DNA from: Symbiodinium natans
Lineage: Eukaryota; Sar; Dinophyceae; Suessiales; Symbiodiniaceae
DNA: 64,000 nucleotides
Direction of reading: 5' to 3'
Assembly: GCA_905221605.1 (NCBI GenBank)
Contig: CAJNDS010000102.1
Span: 770,501-834,500, forward strand
This document shows positions 62,701 through 64,000 of the stretch, one piece after another. Under the pieces are notes generated by a model. That model made no database searches and was not told the DNA's origin. It worked only from the letters and a program-made list of their open reading frames with translations. The translations under genes and the position numbers were made by a program. Numbering within the stretch: position 1 is the first letter of the stretch; every line of letters begins with the position of its first letter.

Positions 62701-63540
62701 TTAGGTGCATCTAGGTTTGGGTGGTCTCGGTCCTTCTTAGGGAGTATCTCTGCACAACTCCGATGTGCCAGACGCAGACGCCAAGCGCGGCACAGAGAGA
62801 TCAGGGGCCTTGTTGGCTGCAACCGACGTAACTCTGCAGTGAGGGAGACCTGTAGTCTTGGGCTCCAGACACCTTGTCTAAGAACCCACGCATCTCCCGC
62901 CTACAGGCGCGGCGAGCGCCTGAACATGTGACCGGGCCGCAGCGGGAAGTAGGGTTTACTGCATGGGTTGAAGATGTCAAAATGTGATTGCTTAGCGCTC
63001 GGCGGCCGGATGGACCTTGGGCCCGCCTTGCAGGGTCTAGGGCGAATCAATCCTCTTTGAAGCGGGGCCCCCTTTGCCGGTGCTAAGGTATCTTGCAGAG
63101 GTGACACCGCAGCTCCTTGGTTCAATCGCGGTTTAGGGTGAGGCCTCCAAGCCTGCGCACCCATTCCCCGGCTGCGCTGCTTCCCGATCGGCCCCTGCTG
63201 CACAAAGCGAGAGAAAGCAAGTCGCACGCACTGGTGCTAAGGAGCATCTTTGTGGCGACTTGCCTCAACCTATGAAGGGCTAATCGAACATTCTAAGCCA
63301 TTGCCCTTTCAAGTCAGCTCCAAGCATCAGATCTGCAACCTGGCGAAGTGATATCCAAAAAGCAAGCCTCCGGGGTCCTGAGCCCTCGTTGTAACCCAAA
63401 AAACCCTATAAACCCGAAGTTCCCTCCGGACCCCGCTTTGAGCTTGGCAAGTTCACAATGCCCGTTTTCCCCGGAGTCCCTTAAAGTGACACCTCCCGGA
63501 ACCCTCCCTGCGCGCGTCGCGTGAGAAAAGAGGTGAACAG
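62701..63540. other. no coding island I can support
   Basis: No arrays and no convincing frame. Confidence 0.4.
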
Positions 63541-63593
63541 GCAGGGCTGGATTTTCAACTACGAGGCGACTCTGCTTGCAAGAGGGCCACGAG
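63541..63593 (+). CDS. candidate exon, unrecognised
   Basis: After ggtgaacag it reads QGWIFNYEATLLARGPR and ends at a good donor (acgag|gtgaag). A G-rich stretch follows. Confidence 0.45.
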
Positions 63594-64000
63594 GTGAAGG
63601 GGGACTTTTGGGGGACTTATGGGGCGTATGTGAGGGTTGGTGGAGGGTTTGTGGGGACGAAGGGGGGGCTTATGGGGGTGCGTTGAGGGTTTCGGGATGC
63701 GTGTTTTGGATGAAACAGGGTTTTCGGGGGCTCGGGTCTAGAGGGGTACAGGTCTCACGTCGCCAGAAACGCTTCTGCTTTTGCCAGAATTGGGGTTATC
63801 TTGCCGTCACATCGAGCATGGTTTGCCACCCACCTACAGCTCCCTCAGTTAACTTTGGACAGATCCTACCATAGCCTAAGTCCCTAAGTTCGCACCAAGG
63901 CAAACCCAAAAACCTTGCACACGACGAAGTTGCATTCGAAGCTTCAGCCCAGCGCCCGCGCGGTCTGAGTCTCCAAGAGACTTGGAGGACGTCCGGGAGA

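Overview
The window looks like nuclear DNA of a dinoflagellate alga. Four things point that way. Candidate genes all read on one strand (+). Introns often start with GC as well as GT and are bounded by AG|G on both sides. Several gene families are typical of these genomes (FkbM-type methyltransferase, rhomboid protease, Pmp-like beta-helix membrane protein, ankyrin repeats). TTTAGGG-type telomere-like repeats lie far from any chromosome end. I found no rRNA, tRNA, CRISPR array, bacterial operon or clear spliced-leader relic.

Layout. 1-3167: the 3' part of a long intronless gene with an SGNH-hydrolase domain, a Tpt1/KptA-like domain and a zinc ribbon. 4.1-8.0 kb: a broken-up multi-exon gene for a beta-helix, cysteine-rich, multi-membrane-span protein, with a frameshift at a G run. 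9.0-10.9 kb: a well-supported five-exon FkbM-like methyltransferase (373 residues) with GT-AG and GC-AG introns. 12.0-14.9 kb: a rhomboid intramembrane protease gene whose Ser (GASAG) and His (GHLTG) motifs lie on separate exons. Two of its introns carry CCCTAAA arrays just before the acceptor.

From 12.5 kb to the right end the DNA is a string of short coding-like islands (about 50-230 bases) separated by non-coding DNA rich in telomere-like arrays. The arrays have a strong polarity: CCCTAAA arrays lie directly 5' of candidate exons and TTTAGGG arrays directly 3'. Introns would therefore tend to begin with TTTAGGG and end with CCCTAAA, forming an inverted pair across the intron, and in places the array itself supplies the splice-site dinucleotide. 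Part of this zone (about 21-26 kb) encodes ankyrin-like repeats; most other islands I do not recognise. I cannot tell whether they belong to one giant gene or several. Other repeats include an 800-bp hexanucleotide array, a GAA array, a 60-bp tandem repeat, a perfect hairpin and two MITE-like elements, one carrying a telomeric array.

Exon boundaries outside the methyltransferase and rhomboid genes are judged by eye from reading frame and splice signals, and are candidates rather than proven exons.
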